NCBI GenBank assembly: GCA_037957365.1
Contig: JARHVA010001425.1
Location: forward strand, 2,749,001-2,813,000
Direction of reading: 5' to 3'
DNA: 64,000 bases
Source: Torreya grandis
Taxonomy: Eukaryota > Streptophyta > Pinopsida > Cupressales > Taxaceae
How positions within the stretch are numbered: the stretch's first letter is position 1; each line of letters starts with the position of its first letter. A model generated the notes under the pieces. That model made no database searches, was not told the origin of the DNA, and worked only from the letters and a program-made list of their open reading frames with translations. This document shows, piece after piece, positions 43,090-56,240 of the stretch. Position numbers and translations under genes: made by a program.

Positions 43090-45364
43090 GATCTTCATGG
43101 GAGCGCAATCCACAAACTTTTTTTGTGTTTCATAGTTGTTTTTTTTAATATTTTTGCTTTCAATAAAAACAGCCAATAAAGAAGTCATAATTATTTATTT
43201 ACTTAATATTTTGTCTAAATATTTTTATTCATATATCTAAATATGTCATGGATATGATCTAAAAATTTCACAAAAAAATTCTTTATATTTTAGAAGTTAT
43301 GGTTGTTTTAGTGACTATCACTTTCTATTTTTTATTTTTTTGGTAAAAATGATTAGAATAGAGTTGATAAAAAAAATTATTGACTTTTTAGACTTTAAAA
43401 ATTTCAGATATGTGTGCCCTATATTTATTTACAACCTCTAAAAATTTTATAATAAATTGATCTATATTTTAAAATTTATGTTATAAATACTAACTACAGG
43501 ATTTTATATTTTATGTGCAAGATTTTATGTGTTATGTGTTATATTTTATTTTTATCCTTCTAATTTATTCTTTTCAGGTTTTCATATATTTAATTTTATT
43601 TTTTTAAACTATTTTATTTATATTTTTGTTAACATTGTCTAACCTAACACATTTTATTTTGGGGTGATGCTTTAAGGGTAGACAGGTAACCAACGGAATT
43701 CAAATTTGTTAAAACACATTTTAGACCATCTTTTGCATGCTTTTAAAATGAATTAGGAATCTTGTTTTTGGTGCTTAATAATACATTTAGGTTCTTGAGT
43801 GAATGTTTTAATAATTTAGGATTTCAAAGTTACAAATTAAGAACAAGGGTTTAAAAGAACACCACCGCATCTTTCATTTGGGTTTTAAAATTGAACACAC
43901 TTGTCAATTCTTATTTTCAATAGTTGTTTAATTAAAACTTGTTTGGAAAAGATAAGGTTTGTGAATATATGATCTTCCATTTTTCCCCTTTAGGAAACCC
44001 TTGGAATCAAAATTTCCATCCTTATTACAAAAATCCTAGTCTAAGGCATTGAAAAAACATCATCTAAAACACTCTCCAAAAACTTGTAAAAGTATTGGGT
44101 GACCTTGACAATGACCCTAAAGTCTTTATATTTTATGCCTTCTTTATTTCATGTAAACTTTTTTTTCAAGGGGGGTTTCATTACCTCCTATTAGTTCTTT
44201 AGTGAAGCTTTGACCTAGGGTTTCACCTCATGGCATTGACTTCATTTGGATCCATATTGGAGTTGCACATGGGACGTAGTGGCACTTTGGACATCACACT
44301 ACACTGAGAGAACATCAAGATGTAGTGGTTGAAAAAAAGACTAGACCTTTTTGCAACAATCCAAGTGATACAGACCCAAAATCCATGATTTTTTCTTCAT
44401 TTTTTAATGTGAAAGTTAGTGTGTAATTGATTCCCTTAGAACATTCAAAAACTTGTAGATCTTAGATAAATCGCCACTTATGAAAGTATTGTTGGAGCAA
44501 GGTGCGCTTCAAGGTCCATGTCATAGTACTATAATTTTGGAGAAGGGGGGTGTAAAAAACCTACTCTATAATGTTCATTTACTTTTTAATGAACATTTAA
44601 AATCCTCTTAAATGATGTATATTGATGGATTCCAATAATACCAACTAACCTTGTCAGTTTAGGATGTAAGAGTGATTAATTATTTGAATTTATCCTAGAT
44701 TAGTTATAACATTTTGTCAGTTTAGGATGTTCCCATATTTTTATACCAATCCAAGTGTAACTTTTGTGAACCTTTGTCTAGCACAATTATGCCATTCACT
44801 TTTGTCTAGCTTATTTTTCAAAAGAACCAAGTTTTATACCATTATTTGTGAGAAAATTAAACTATCTCTAAAGTGCCTTTTGTTTCATACCTAATACTTA
44901 GTTGGTCAAGTTTATATCCAAAACTCAAATGCCTAATATTTGTTAGAAGTGTTTCAAATCCGTTAGATTAAAAATCATCTTTATTTTAAAGTCTAGCTTT
45001 TGACGTCATTTGGCCAAGAGTCCTAGCACATGCCTTGTTTGAACCTAGATTTTCATGCCAAATTTAGCTAAAAGACCTAGCAACTTTTAATTTTCTAGAT
45101 TAGACTGATTTGAAACACTTTGACCTTAGAGACACTTTGACCTTAGAGTTTGGCATTTTAATTTTTGGTCTATTTACTTGCTCATCTTTGTGTGAATAGT
45201 GAGGCATTAGTTACTTAATGCTAGCTTGTTTCCTCACAAATCTTTGCATAAACCTTTTTGATCCTTTTGATAAATCTAGACCAAGTTTGAACATCATCTA
45301 TTTTAGACATTGTTTTTTTAAGAGTTTGAATAAAACTTTGACATTTTATCACAAAGCATTGATT
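43090..45364 (+). other. E6 leader, non-coding
   Basis: About 2.3 kb between PBS and the first plausible gag ATG. AT-rich, no frame of note. It has T-rich runs and no ACGT-core palindromes, in contrast to E1. Confidence 0.5.
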
Positions 45365-47090
45365 ATGGATCCCAACATGTATTCCTACACTCATAGTTCA
45401 CTCATGTAAAATCTAGGGATTAGTAATGTGGTTGTGCAAGAAAAAATAGTGCAAGACCCCTACATAGATAATATTCCTTATGAGATTGATTATTATCCCT
45501 TTTATAATAATCAATTTGGGGCACAAATCCAAGATACATTGGCTAATTATTTGGTTAATACACAACCTTATTTAGAACAAGACCAAGAACAAATTGCATA
45601 ATACCCACAACTGACGAACCAATTTTTCAAGTCACACACTACTAATGTGCCTTCCACATATGATCTATTTTTGTTTTAGTGTCATTTATTGGATAACAAA
45701 GATGAGATTTTGGTTAGATAAATAGAGGTAGGGGACAAGTTTCTAGAAGACTTCCCCCATGAAAATTTACCAAGTCTAGTAAGAATGCCCCACAATATCA
45801 TTTATGATCAATAGGCTTCTTCTAGAAATATTTTGGCTCTAGTCCAAATAACATATCAAGACTCTAATCTACCTAATAGAGGCAAAAACATCATGGAATA
45901 CCACTTTAATCAAATTCAAACAACATATCAAACCTACCTAAATCTAGCATGCAATTTCAATCAAATGAACATGGTGAGCAAACCTCTTATTGACTTAGTT
46001 CCTTCAATAGGAGTCTTGATAGAGTTAATTGGTCAAGAGAATCAGAGTTTAGACCAATTCATGTAAAACACTTTCATATAAAACTTTCTACATATGCCCA
46101 TTATTAAAGAAGTGTCTTCTGCTTATACATAAAATAATGAATAAAATATAGTAGACAATGTGCAAGCAACATCTAATCCAAACCAAAGTGGTACTAACGC
46201 ACAAACAACTAGTCAATAACATGTTCCTATAGTTAATACCATAAGTGGACCATTATACTATGGAGTAGGAGTTTTTACATCCTAACCTAAACTACTTGCT
46301 TCATCAAGTGTGTAACCAACATGATTAGGTAGTCAACCAAGAACCAATGTTGTACCTCAATAGTTGAATGTGATGAATCCTACTCCTCTTCAACAAGTGA
46401 TGAGTAGTATTCCACAATAGTAGGTACAATCTAGCATACCAATTAAATATAGGCCTAATATATTTCTACCTCAACAAGGGGCAACTAATGTTCCACCTCA
46501 TTAGGTAGTAAAAATTTTACCTCAGTCACAGACTAGTGTACCAATTTAAAACCAAATGTTGACTAGCCAACAACATGTAAACATTGGTCAGTGATAGATG
46601 TTGAATCTTCAACATCTATCACTTCCCAATGAGGATTCATGTAACAAAGAGGCTCCTATGTTTTTCAAGTACCTACTAGACAACAATCAATTCAAAATAT
46701 GCCAAAAGTTTAGAGACAAGGTCTTGGTCTATAACTTCCCACTCAATAGTAAGGTTTGATTAGTTGGCAGTATCTCCCTTTTCAACCATAGTAGGCATAG
46801 TATAGTTATATCCCTCCATCCCACCCACAAAATACTCCAATTCAAACTTTCATAACCAACCTAAACCAGAATATCACACAACCAAATGTACAATTTTAAG
46901 TACATCCTAATCCATGTATGCATATTCCTAGTCTATTTCCCAACCAAACTAATATACCTTAATAGATATCTCCATCATACCCTATTCAAAGTTTCCCATT
47001 TGTGACCTCGTAACCATCTACCCAAACTAATATTCTCCCTCAAACCAATGTTCCTTCTAGTTTCCTATCCCAAGAATTGTAACAGATGAA
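45365..47090 (+). pseudogene. E6 gag, N-terminal region
   Basis: A frame from the ATG at 45365 (MDPNMYSYTHSSLM) can be traced through Gln/Asn/Pro-rich sequence with many TAG/TAA codons at likely Gln sites. Parts such as 45833-46066 are open. Composition (Gln, Asn, Pro, Thr) fits the variable N-terminal part of Tat gag, but no domain is recognised here. The exact start is uncertain. Confidence 0.45.
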
Positions 47091-48330
47091 GGATGCAATT
47101 GCTACCATTCAAGCTAGGAAATAGACTAAAAAGTTCAAGTTGGATGACATGTGTTCTTATCCATTCAACATGGATTACTTTTAGATACTATTTCCTCTAG
47201 GATACAAACCACTGAAATTTGAAAAATGTAAAGGGAAAGGTGACCCTAAGGCTCATTTGACCAAGTTCTTTATCGCATTTCAACTAGTGACATATAGCAA
47301 CATATATCTTTTATTTTTGTTTCTCAAGATCTTGGCTGGATAATCCTTGGAGTGGTTTATAAATTTTCCCAAAAATTTAGTAATGGATTTTGATGATCTT
47401 TTTGATAAGTTTGTATAACACTTTTCCTATGATCTTGAACATAACATTTCATCAGTGGATTTAACATAAGCAAAGAAAAGAGATAGTGAGATTTTTGAAA
47501 GTTATCTACAATGATGGAGAGCCCTTACAAGTTGTTTCACCCACAGTTTACTAGATAAATAATTAGCTGATGTGTTTACTAAAAATTTGCATAGTGAGAT
47601 AGCTTATCATCTAGAACTACAATGTGCACATACTTTCAAGGACATCATTCATAAAGGTTTATTGATCGAATGAGCACTCATCAATAAAGGAGTCATTAAT
47701 CTTAATTTAACTAATCAAAATCAAGGTACCAATCAGTGTAATGGTCAAATCAACATCCCATTCAAGTGCAAGCATCACAATTGACACGGACCAATAACCA
47801 AGAAAGACTAAAGCAATTCAACCACAATAGGAATGTTATAATAAATGGAGTAACCAAATTACATCATGTCTAAATGGTGAAAACATCATCCATGCCACCT
47901 TTTTAGCTTACTCCTATTCAACAACCTCTCAAACCAATGTCACAAGCACAACAACCAAGACCTGTGCAACAAATACAATAACCTTTACCATTTCAAACCC
48001 TTCCTCTAAGGATCACTATGCCTATGCACCATGTCTTTAGTGACCTAGGAGAGCCTATTAAATATATATTTCACAAACTTGCTACCACTAATCTGATTAG
48101 TTGGCCTATACCAAAGCATTATCCACAAGGCATTCTATATTTTTATTGGTACCATGAAAATGAATTATGTGAATATCATTAGGTTAATGGGCATAATCTA
48201 TGAAAATGTGTTCAAATCAAGCATTTGATTGAGAATATGTTGGATAATGGGGAGATAAAATTAGATAATGGTGCTTCCACTTCCAATCAAACTCTTGGAA
48301 TTTATCAAAACCCTTTTCCCTAACATAATA
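47091..48330 (+). pseudogene. gag: E6 gag domain and zinc knuckle
   Basis: Readable stretches are GYKPLKFEKCKGKGDPKAHL (about 47200), SLEWFINFPKN, FDDLFDKFV, then KKRDSEIFESYLQ and WRALTSCF (to about 47550), the retrotransposon gag domain. At 48160-48245 follows ENELCEYH, stop, VNGHNL, stop, KC, then IENMLDNGEIKLDN. This is the same C-x2-H-GH-C knuckle as in E1, with both stops at likely Gln positions and all ligands kept. There is a single knuckle here, whereas E1 has two. Confidence 0.78.
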
Positions 48331-49100
48331 ATCAGTAACAATAATAATACTAGCCAGTGTAATAAACAAAATCAATAATATCAAAATCAAAGGCCAAACC
48401 AATAAAACCAACAAAATTAGAAAAATAAATAATAGAACTCACAACTACAAAACAATGGAAAAAACCAAAGTCATAACGGTAACAACCAACAAACCTACCT
48501 TGTAGTTGCACATGACTACAAAAGGGTTGTAGGTCATACTATAGGGGGTAGCGTTAATACCATCTCCATTAATCCTAGACCAAATGTTAATCAATATAGA
48601 CCATTGCTAAACAACAATGCTTAGTCAAATTACATGGATAATCCTTATTTGACATTGGACTACATATAGGTAAGCATACAAACTTAGACTTCCACTTTTG
48701 GACCTTATATCGATAACTCATCCTTGCTATGTGACCACATACAAGTGCACCAGCAACTGAGACTTTTCTTATCTAGCCCCACACCATTCCCAACATTTGT
48801 TAGAGATCATGGTCTAGTATCTAATCATGATTATGCAATCACAACTCAGAGGTCAAAGATTAATATCCTAGGCCCACAACCATCTACCACTTTACCTATT
48901 ATCTAACCAACCATTCAACCTTAGAATAAACCATTCAATACCAACCAAGATGAGAAGTTTGATATTATGGAACAATTACAAGAGACACTAGCACAAATTT
49001 CTATTTTATATTTGTTGTGATCATCATTAATCCAAAAGAACATCTTGAATGAGTTTTTAACCTAGTCCATTATTGCTAGTGACATATCCCTTGATAGATT
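48331..49100 (+). pseudogene. E6 gag-pol spacer
   Basis: Asn/Gln-rich, degenerate sequence (NN- and NQ-like codon runs at 48320-48500), then a frame near 48724-48906 and DEKFDIMEQLQETLAQIS at about 48950. The latter corresponds to the linker before the protease in Tat polyproteins. No enzyme domain. Stops are frequent. Confidence 0.45.
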
Positions 49101-49620
49101 TCAAGCTTTGGTTGGACACTTAGCTTTAGCCCAACAAGTCACATTCAATGAAAGTGATATGTCTTCTCTTAGCCTGCACCATAATATCCCATTGTATATA
49201 GAAGTTTATATAAAATGGCATAATGTGATATGTGTCCTTATAGACAATGGATTGTGCCTCAACAAAGTGTTACTAAAGCTCATCAAGCTTCTTGGGTACA
49301 CAATGGTAGATCTCCAACTAGAAACAATAACCATCAAAGCTTATGATAATCAGGAAAGACAATAATAAGATACCATTAGTTTGTTAGTTATCATTGGGCC
49401 TTTAACCCGTGATACAGTTTACCATATGCTTGATCTTGAGATATCATACAATATGCTTCTAGGTAGGCCTTGGTTACATGATATTCATACAGTCCCATCA
49501 ATGTTGCACCAATGTATCAAGTTTTCCCAATTAGGGATGGAACTAAATATTCTAGGAGATTTACACCCATTTGAACACTGTAAATATCTTGAGGCCAAAT
49601 TTCAAATCTAAAATTATTAG
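49101..49620 (+). pseudogene. E6 aspartic protease
   Basis: VICVLIDNGLCLNKV (about 49219-49263) is the active site in the D-N-G form found in part of the Tat lineage. SYNMLLGRPWLHDIHTVPSM (about 49447-49505) and HQCIKFSQLGMEL follow to the TAA near 49609. Two adjacent TAA codons at about 49363 split the domain. It would process the polyprotein. Confidence 0.78.
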
Positions 49621-50900
49621 TATGACATGAATCCAAGTTTCAAGTAGGATAAAGGAAAGGCCATGCTTATTGATACTTCACCAGATAATTGCATAGATCC
49701 TAGTACATTGGATTTCTTTTCCCACATACCACCTCCTAAAGCTTTTAATCATTTCACCATTTCAGATAATGGATCAAGAGAGTATGTGACCCATGATGCA
49801 TTTCATATTTATAATCTTCCTTAGAATCCAAAAACCTTTGGGCAACCTAAACTCACCCCACATATGCATTAGCAATGAAATAATAAAGATAAGAGACCTA
49901 TGACATTTTTACCAACATCTATCCTAGAACCTAACCCTCTTGAAAGGGATGGATCATGGTTATACAATGATGACCAAGCTAATTATTATAAAAGTGCAAA
50001 GTATCATATTCATAATAGGATTATGGAGCATCACAATTATGAAAGAATAGGCCTCAGACCAAATCAACAAGGAACCATCCAGCTAATTTTTATGACTAAG
50101 TATGGGACCTTATGGATTTGGATTTAAACTGCCTGGGGGTAACCCTACCTATCTTATTCAAATTCCATCACCAACACCTAGTGAGGATGATGCTGATAGC
50201 AAAGTAGAGTTTGATCATAGCCTCACCTTTGATGACCTAGCTGAGACTAACCTATTAAATACTAATGCCATTTGTAACCTTACCCTAGTCATTTATCATA
50301 GTTCATTACCTTTATACTATCCCCAATTGATAGATTAGGACTAGCAAGAATCCACTTTGCTGATTGATGAGTTTTAAAATGATGAGGCATTATGTAACTT
50401 GTTAGGCCTTAGAGACAATGTTTTGTTGGGAGATCATAAATCAGGATTCTCAATTATATCAGACCCTAAAGCCTATTTTAGAGAGTGGGTGAACACTCTT
50501 AGCCAAAAAAAATAAATAAAAATTTGAGGTCCCCAATTGAAAACCTCTTTGAGGCACTTTTCAATGAGGGAAAAAGTAAAGATAAAGGCCAGTCTAGTGG
50601 TAAAAACCTATTTTAGGCATTGTTAGATGGGGTGTTCATTTGTCTTCGAATTTAGACTAGGAGAACAACAATGAACTTGCCTATGGATCTGAGTTTAGTT
50701 TTGCACAACAACAAGTATTTGATAAAATTCTTCAATAATTTATAACTATTTTTGTCACATGGCTAGATATCCCATTGGGGGACTCAGATTTATCATGCCT
50801 AGGAGACATTGAAGAGCAAGTCCTAATAGAGGACCCTGATATAGTCCATTAGTTCAAGTCTTTTCCTACTATCCTAGAAGATGGTTCGACCCTTATAGAC
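49621..50900 (+). pseudogene. E6 protease-RT linker
   Basis: Acidic, degenerate sequence. RIGLRPNQQGTIQ (about 50045-50085) is the counterpart of the Gly-rich segment after the E1 protease. The rest matches no domain I know. Stops and frame changes are frequent. Confidence 0.45.
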
Positions 50901-51960
50901 AAATATATAATATAGGTAAACATCAAGACTCCATCAGACCTAAAATGGATAAAATTAAGTGTATCCCTCACTGAGGAGGAATGTGAAGTCTTTACAACTC
51001 TATTGAGAGAATTTGTAGATATCTTTGCATGCACTTATTCTGACATGTTAGGTTTGGACTGAACCTTGGTTTTACACGACCTTGTGTTCAATCTTGATGC
51101 GAAATTAATGAAACAAAAGTTGTGTAAGATGCATCTTCACATTATTGTCTTGGTAAAGAAAGATTTGGAAAAATGCTTAGAAGTAGGATGTGTCTGGTCT
51201 ATTGACTACTTAGAATGGATATCTAATACTATACCTATTAGCAAAAAGCCTAAAGGAATAAAAAAACTATACTAATTTTTGAGACATAATCAAAGCTTAA
51301 CCTAAGGATGACTTTCCATTGCCTAATATTGACATAATCATCAACTCCATGATAGGTTATGAAATGCTTTCACTCATGGATGGCTTTTTAGGATACAACC
51401 AAATTAGAATAGTACCAGAAGACCAACATAAAACAAATTTCATCACTCCATGGGGAACATTTTATTATCAGGTAATGTCATTTGGTCTTAAGAATGTTGG
51501 AGTGACATATCAAAGGTCAATGACTATCATATTCTATGATATTATGTAATATATTATTGAATACTATGTCGATGACATATTATGAAAATCCAAAACCACG
51601 GCCAACCATCTAGTAGTGCTACGTAGGATATTTAAAAGATTGTAAGAGTATAAAGTTAGACTCAATCAAAAAAAATGTGTGTTTAGATTAACCTCAAGAG
51701 AGTTACTTGGCTTTAGTATGTCTCTTAGGGGCATTGAATTTAATTTGGCTAAAGTCCATGCTATAATCAAGATGCTAACACCAACCAATTTGAAGCAACT
51801 CTGTAGTTTGTAGGGAAAGATCCAGTTAATCCAATTCTTCATCTCTTAGTTAGTAGACAAGTGTCATCCATTTACACATCTTCTAAAGAAGGGAATTTCA
51901 TTTCACTAGGATGACCATGACCAAACAACTTTTCAACAACTTAAAGACTATCTAGTTAAT
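50901..51960 (+). pseudogene. pol: E6 reverse transcriptase
   Basis: FACTYSDMLGLD (about 51023), then PKDDFPLPNIDIIINSM, LMDGFLGYNQIRI and TPWGTFYYQVMSFGLKNVGV, the catalytic YVDD at 51565-51576, and LNQKKCVFRL and ELLGFSMSLRGIEF. Order and spacing equal those of E1. Stops near 51058, 51273 (with a frameshift), 51547 and 51583 and others disable it. YVDD is intact. Confidence 0.88.
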
Positions 51961-52410
51961 CCACCTATTTTGTTACCTTCTATGCCAGGAAAGCTATTTT
52001 TATTGTGTCTATTAGCTACTAGCAATGCCTTGGAGGCAATTTTGGCTCAACATAATAACAATGGAAAAGAGCATGTAGTATAATACTTAAGCTTTACTTT
52101 GGTCATATATGAACACAACTATGCATTTATTGAAAAAGCTTGTCTAGCCATGGCCTTCACAACTCAAAAATTGTGCAATTACATGTTGAACAACAAGACC
52201 ATGGTTATTTCAAAAGTATATCCACTCAAGTATCTACTATGTAAAAAAACTTTACAAGGTAGAATGGCCAAATGGATCATGCTTATTAGTGAGTTTGACA
52301 TAGAGTATGTCAATTAGAAGGTAATCAAAGGATAGATCCTTATAGATCAACTTGTTAAAAAACCCTTTGTAGACACAAAGCCACTCACATTTCATTTTCT
52401 CCATGAGTCC
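51961..52410 (+). pseudogene. E6 RNase H (original Ty3-type)
   Basis: LFLLCLLATSNALEAILAQ (about 51990-52045), YAFIEKACLAMAF, KTMVISKVYPLKYLLCKK and RMAKWIMLISEFDIEYVN are the usual landmarks. The first Asp of the active site is not evident (LLCLLATSN). Stops at 52081, 52315 and 52333 fall at Gln sites. Confidence 0.75.
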
Positions 52411-52970
52411 ATAATGACCATCATTGACACACCTCTTGGGGAGAAGTACTGGAAGATATATTTTAATGGTTCATTTACAACATATGGATTAAGGGTAGGT
52501 CTCTTATTTATTACACCACAAGGGGATCTAATCCCTAAATCATTTAGAATCAATTTTCCTTATACAAACAACATGGCCAAGTATGAATCACTTATCACAG
52601 GACTTCGATAGGTACTATAATGAAATATATCTCATCTAAAGGTTCATGGTGATTCTCAATTAATCATTAATTAGGCCACAAACCATTTTTAGACCAAATA
52701 TGACAAGTTGGTTCCATATAAGGCTATGGTTGATACCCTAAAGTAGAAAATTGCAAATATCTAATTTGAGCATATACCAAGGGCTAGTAATAAAAATGTA
52801 GATTCCATGGCTACTATTAGCTCTTTGATTCAACAAATAGACAAATTTAGAGAATATCAATTCCTTGTTGAGAATTTGTTCACATCAGCTCATGAACCTT
52901 CAACCATTGCAATGAGTTGTGATATTGTGGGTCTTAATTATATCTAGTACTTATACCTTTACAAATAACT
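52411..52970 (+). pseudogene. E6 second RNase H (aRNH)
   Basis: KIYFNGSFTTYGLRVG shows the first catalytic Asp changed to Asn (FDGS to FNGS, a G-to-A change). Glu in NMAKYESLITGLR, Asp in VHGDSQLIIN and Asp in NKNVDSMAT are kept. Six or more TAG/TAA codons interrupt the later half. The presence of this domain confirms Tat affinity. Confidence 0.8.
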
Positions 52971-54200
52971 TCATGACCAATTTCTACCACCTAACCTATC
53001 TCAAAAAGAAACCAAATCCTTTATTCATCATTATAGTCATTATACTCTAATTGGTTCCACCCTTTACCACCAAATTTTTTATGGAACTCTACTTCATTGT
53101 TTAACTTCAGCAGAGTCTACACTAGCATTAAGAGAAGTTCATAGAGTATGTGGAACTCATTCTATTAGGGTATTCCTATCCAAAAAGCTCTTACATGTGG
53201 GTTATTATTGGCCCAAGATGGATGCAAATGTAACTACATATGTAAAGAAGTGTGACAAATGTCAATGACATGCTAATTTGATTCATGCCCCAACACAAAC
53301 TCTAAACCTGATGTTGACACCATGGCTATTTTCTACATGGGTACTTGACCTCTTTAGAAAGATAAACCTCACTTCATATGATGGCCATAAACATATCCTT
53401 ACCACCACTAAGTATTTCACTATGTGGGTTGAAGCTAAACCCTTCACTTACATGATTGGAAAGCAAATATCTAAATTTATCTTCAACCATCTCATTTAAC
53501 ACTATGGTATCCCCTCTAACATCATATCTAATAATGGATGATCATTCAAGAAAAAGGATGTAGACCAGCTATGTACCAAATATAACATCACACAATATTT
53601 TTCTATAGCATATTACCCTCAAGGTAATGGCTAGGTTCAAACATCAAACAAAACCATTGTCAATATTCTCAAAAAGATTATCAATGATGTCAATCATGAT
53701 TGGCACTTGCAGATATTCTCTACCCTTTAGGCATACCATAGCAATCATCATAATCTTATAGGAGCCACTCCATACTCACTTGTTTATGGTACTAAATTCA
53801 TCCTTCCCATTGAGGTAAAATTGCCTTTACTCTGTATATCTTTCAAACATGTCTTAGATGATCATGACTATTGAGTAACTTGCTTGCAAGAGTTAGACCT
53901 ACTTGATGAAAAATGCATAGTTACACTCAATAATCTTTAGATATATCAGAACTAACTTAAATTCCACTAAAATTGATGTGTCAAATATAGAAAATTTGAA
54001 CTTGTTGATCTTGTTCGTAAAGAAAACCAAAAGAATACCATAGCTGAGAAGAAGCATAATGGTGAATTCAAACCAAACTAGATAGGGCTTTTAATAATTA
54101 CTACATATTATGGCTCAGGGGCTTACAGGATTGCCACACCAGATGGAGATGAACTTTTTGATCCAATGAATATTATTCACCTCAATTGGTACTATGCTTG
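52971..54200 (+). pseudogene. E6 integrase
   Basis: GYYWPKM and KKCDKCQ belong to the HHCC end. The core begins VLDLFRKINLTSYDGHKHIL (first Asp, about 53340). Where E1 has TDNGKSF, E6 has SNNG, stop, SFK (about 53525), and where E1 has GQVEASNK it has G, stop, VQTSNK (about 53625). The second Asp and the Glu are thus lost. The C-terminal part (LVDLVRKENQ, GSGAYRIATPDGDEL, IIHLNWYY to 54197) is readable. It cannot be active even if read through. Confidence 0.85.
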
Positions 54201-54524
54201 AGTGCTAAGGTGTATTATCTATAAATATTGTTTTAGTGGTGCCATTTTATCACTATTATTATTTTTACAAATATCATTCTTATCCTTCCTCTTAGCCTTA
54301 TCCATTTTACCATTTTTTTCTATTGACTAGACATGTTCTAAAGCCTAGCCTATTTGACCTGGGTTTTTTTTCCATTTGTTATGCATTTTCAGCACTGAGG
54401 AATATGATCAGTTTCATCAATTATTTCAAGTACTTTAGATCGAGATTGTATTTTGGAGTAGTATAATAGAAGTTTCATTAGTTGCATCCTTCATTTTTTA
54501 TTCCTTTCTTATCCCCAGTCTTGC

Positions 54525-54611
54525 TACTAATTATAATCACCTTTGGGAAAATTAGTACCATTGATCTATGATGTTGTATCCTAGTTATAACTACATATGG
54601 GAAAACTAGGA
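54525..54611 (+). repeat. Covarying hairpins 1 and 2 (E6)
   Basis: Hairpin 1 has stem TACTAATT (54525-54532) with AATTAGTA (54550-54557). Hairpin 2 has TCCTAGTT (54579-54586) with AACTAGGA (54604-54611). Both enclose ATAA(T/C)(C/T)AC.(T/A)T.TGGGAA. The arms differ at two positions and pair perfectly in each. Confidence 0.7.
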
Positions 54612-54740
54612 GCAACATTTGTTTATTAAGTCTTAACATACCAACTTGCCACTTCTTATGCCATACTATGCCTTTTTACCACTTATGCTTGTTTTATTTG
54701 AATTGACTACTACACTAGTCAAATTCTTCCATTATAGGGT

Positions 54741-54835
54741 GGAACTATAATGACTTGAGGTCCTACTCTGGGACTATGTAGATAGCACTCAATACTTGTT
54801 GAGGTTAACTCAGTCACCCTTTCCACCATGCTCTC
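54741..54835 (+). repeat. Structured module, E6 copy 1
   Basis: CTATAAT (54745-54751) pairs with ATGTAG (54776-54781) with one bulge and a G-T pair. The inner stem GTCC (54760-54763) with GGAC (54771-54774) replaces GCCC/GGGC of E1, a compensating change. TGTAGATAGCACTCA and GGTTAACTCAGTCACCCTTT follow. Confidence 0.6.
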
Positions 54836-55200
54836 ACCATTTTGTGAGAAATCTAAGTTTGACAACTCTCACCATTTTTCAAGCAACCTAAGTTTGAATG
54901 CTCTCATCATTTTGTGAGCTTGAACGGTTTAGTGTCTCATTATTCTTGATCGAGTTGAGATACTTCCAAAATTCCAAAAACATTTGTAAAATCATTAGAA
55001 AAACCAAAAACATTTGACCACTTCTTTGCCTTAAGGATTATGGGAACCCTTAATAAGATGTATGAAAACCACTTGTCACTTAGTTTCCCCATCCTTTTTG
55101 GCCTTTTCTCTCATGCACTTACCATTTTTCAAGACCATTCCTCTTCTTCTATCACATCCATTCTATTTTTTTAAATCAATTATCACATTCTTCCCATTCC

Positions 55201-55315
55201 TTGGGAGAACTACATTTGCCCTCAAGTTTATGTTGGATATTACATCCACAGAAATATGTATGAAATGTCCACTTACCTAGTGCATATGGAGATAGCTCAG
55301 CCACCCCCTTTTATT
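55201..55315 (+). repeat. Structured module, E6 copy 2 (degenerate)
   Basis: TTGGGAGAACTACATT is shared with E1 copy 2 and TAGCTCAGCCACCCCC closes it. The middle has diverged and the inner stem is not recognisable. Confidence 0.45.
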
Positions 55316-55915
55316 TTTTTGTTATTCCCCCATTTTTTTCATTTTTTAATTTGTCACATATTTTCTATGGGCAATGTTCATATGGTTTATATTAAGTGTT
55401 TCTTTGTTTGTTTCTTTATTGTTTTTTTTGAGTGCCTATTTGTTTGCTTTCATCACTGTTGCCTTGATTTATTATATGTGTGTTTATTAGGTGATTCCTT
55501 GCGCACACTTTTACTTTAATCTATCCATATTCATATGATTACATTGTCATCATGGTTTCTATCATTGGTGCATTATTTTCTATTGAGTATTGGATTACAA
55601 GAGTCAATCTTTATGCATATTTCAGCCAAGTCCTCATGAGGTTATACCATGATGCCTATTGACACATGCTATATTAAACCTTATCTTCAATAATTTTATT
55701 CAAAAATGGAAACATCAACATCTCTTCAGCACTGGCATCTCGATTTAATCCTAATCATACCCCAAATAGATTAATTAACCATGAAAGAATTTTAACTTTT
55801 ATTAGATCAGATGAGCATCTACCTACTAGTATATTATTCCAATTCATCATTAGCCTCTATGTTAAGTTATCATCATCCTCAACCATGTTTATCATGTTTT
55901 CTATAATCAAGGTCC

Positions 55916-56240
55916 AATGATTATAACCACCTATGTATAAATCATTTCACACCATCCCACCTACATTTCTCACTGATTATAACCACCTTTGGGCAAATCA
56001 TTATTTTTTCACCAAATTTACATTTTTTCCCATTCAAGGGCATGTTATTCTCTTATTTTTCTATCCTAACTAGGGCAGCTCCATCTTCTCAATGATTATA
56101 ACCACCTTTGGGAAAATCATTATGTTGCCATACCATGTTACCACTATCTATGTACAATGCTTATAACTACCTTTTGGAAAACCATTGTATACCATCCCAC
56201 TTGTATTCTTAGTGATTTTGACTACTTTTTCAAAATCATT
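55916..56240 (+). repeat. Covarying hairpins 3 to 7 (E6)
   Basis: Stems are AATGATT/AATCATT (55916-55946), TGATT/AATCA (55974-56000), AATGATT/AATCATT (56091-56121), TACAATG/CATTGTA (56153-56189) and TGATTTT/AAAATCA (56213-56238). Loops follow ATAACCACCTTTGGGAAA, decayed in the last copy. Hairpins 3-4 and 6-7 are linked by a shared ACCATCCCAC spacer, so they arose as a tandem repeat of about 60 bp whose stems then changed in concert. Confidence 0.7.
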
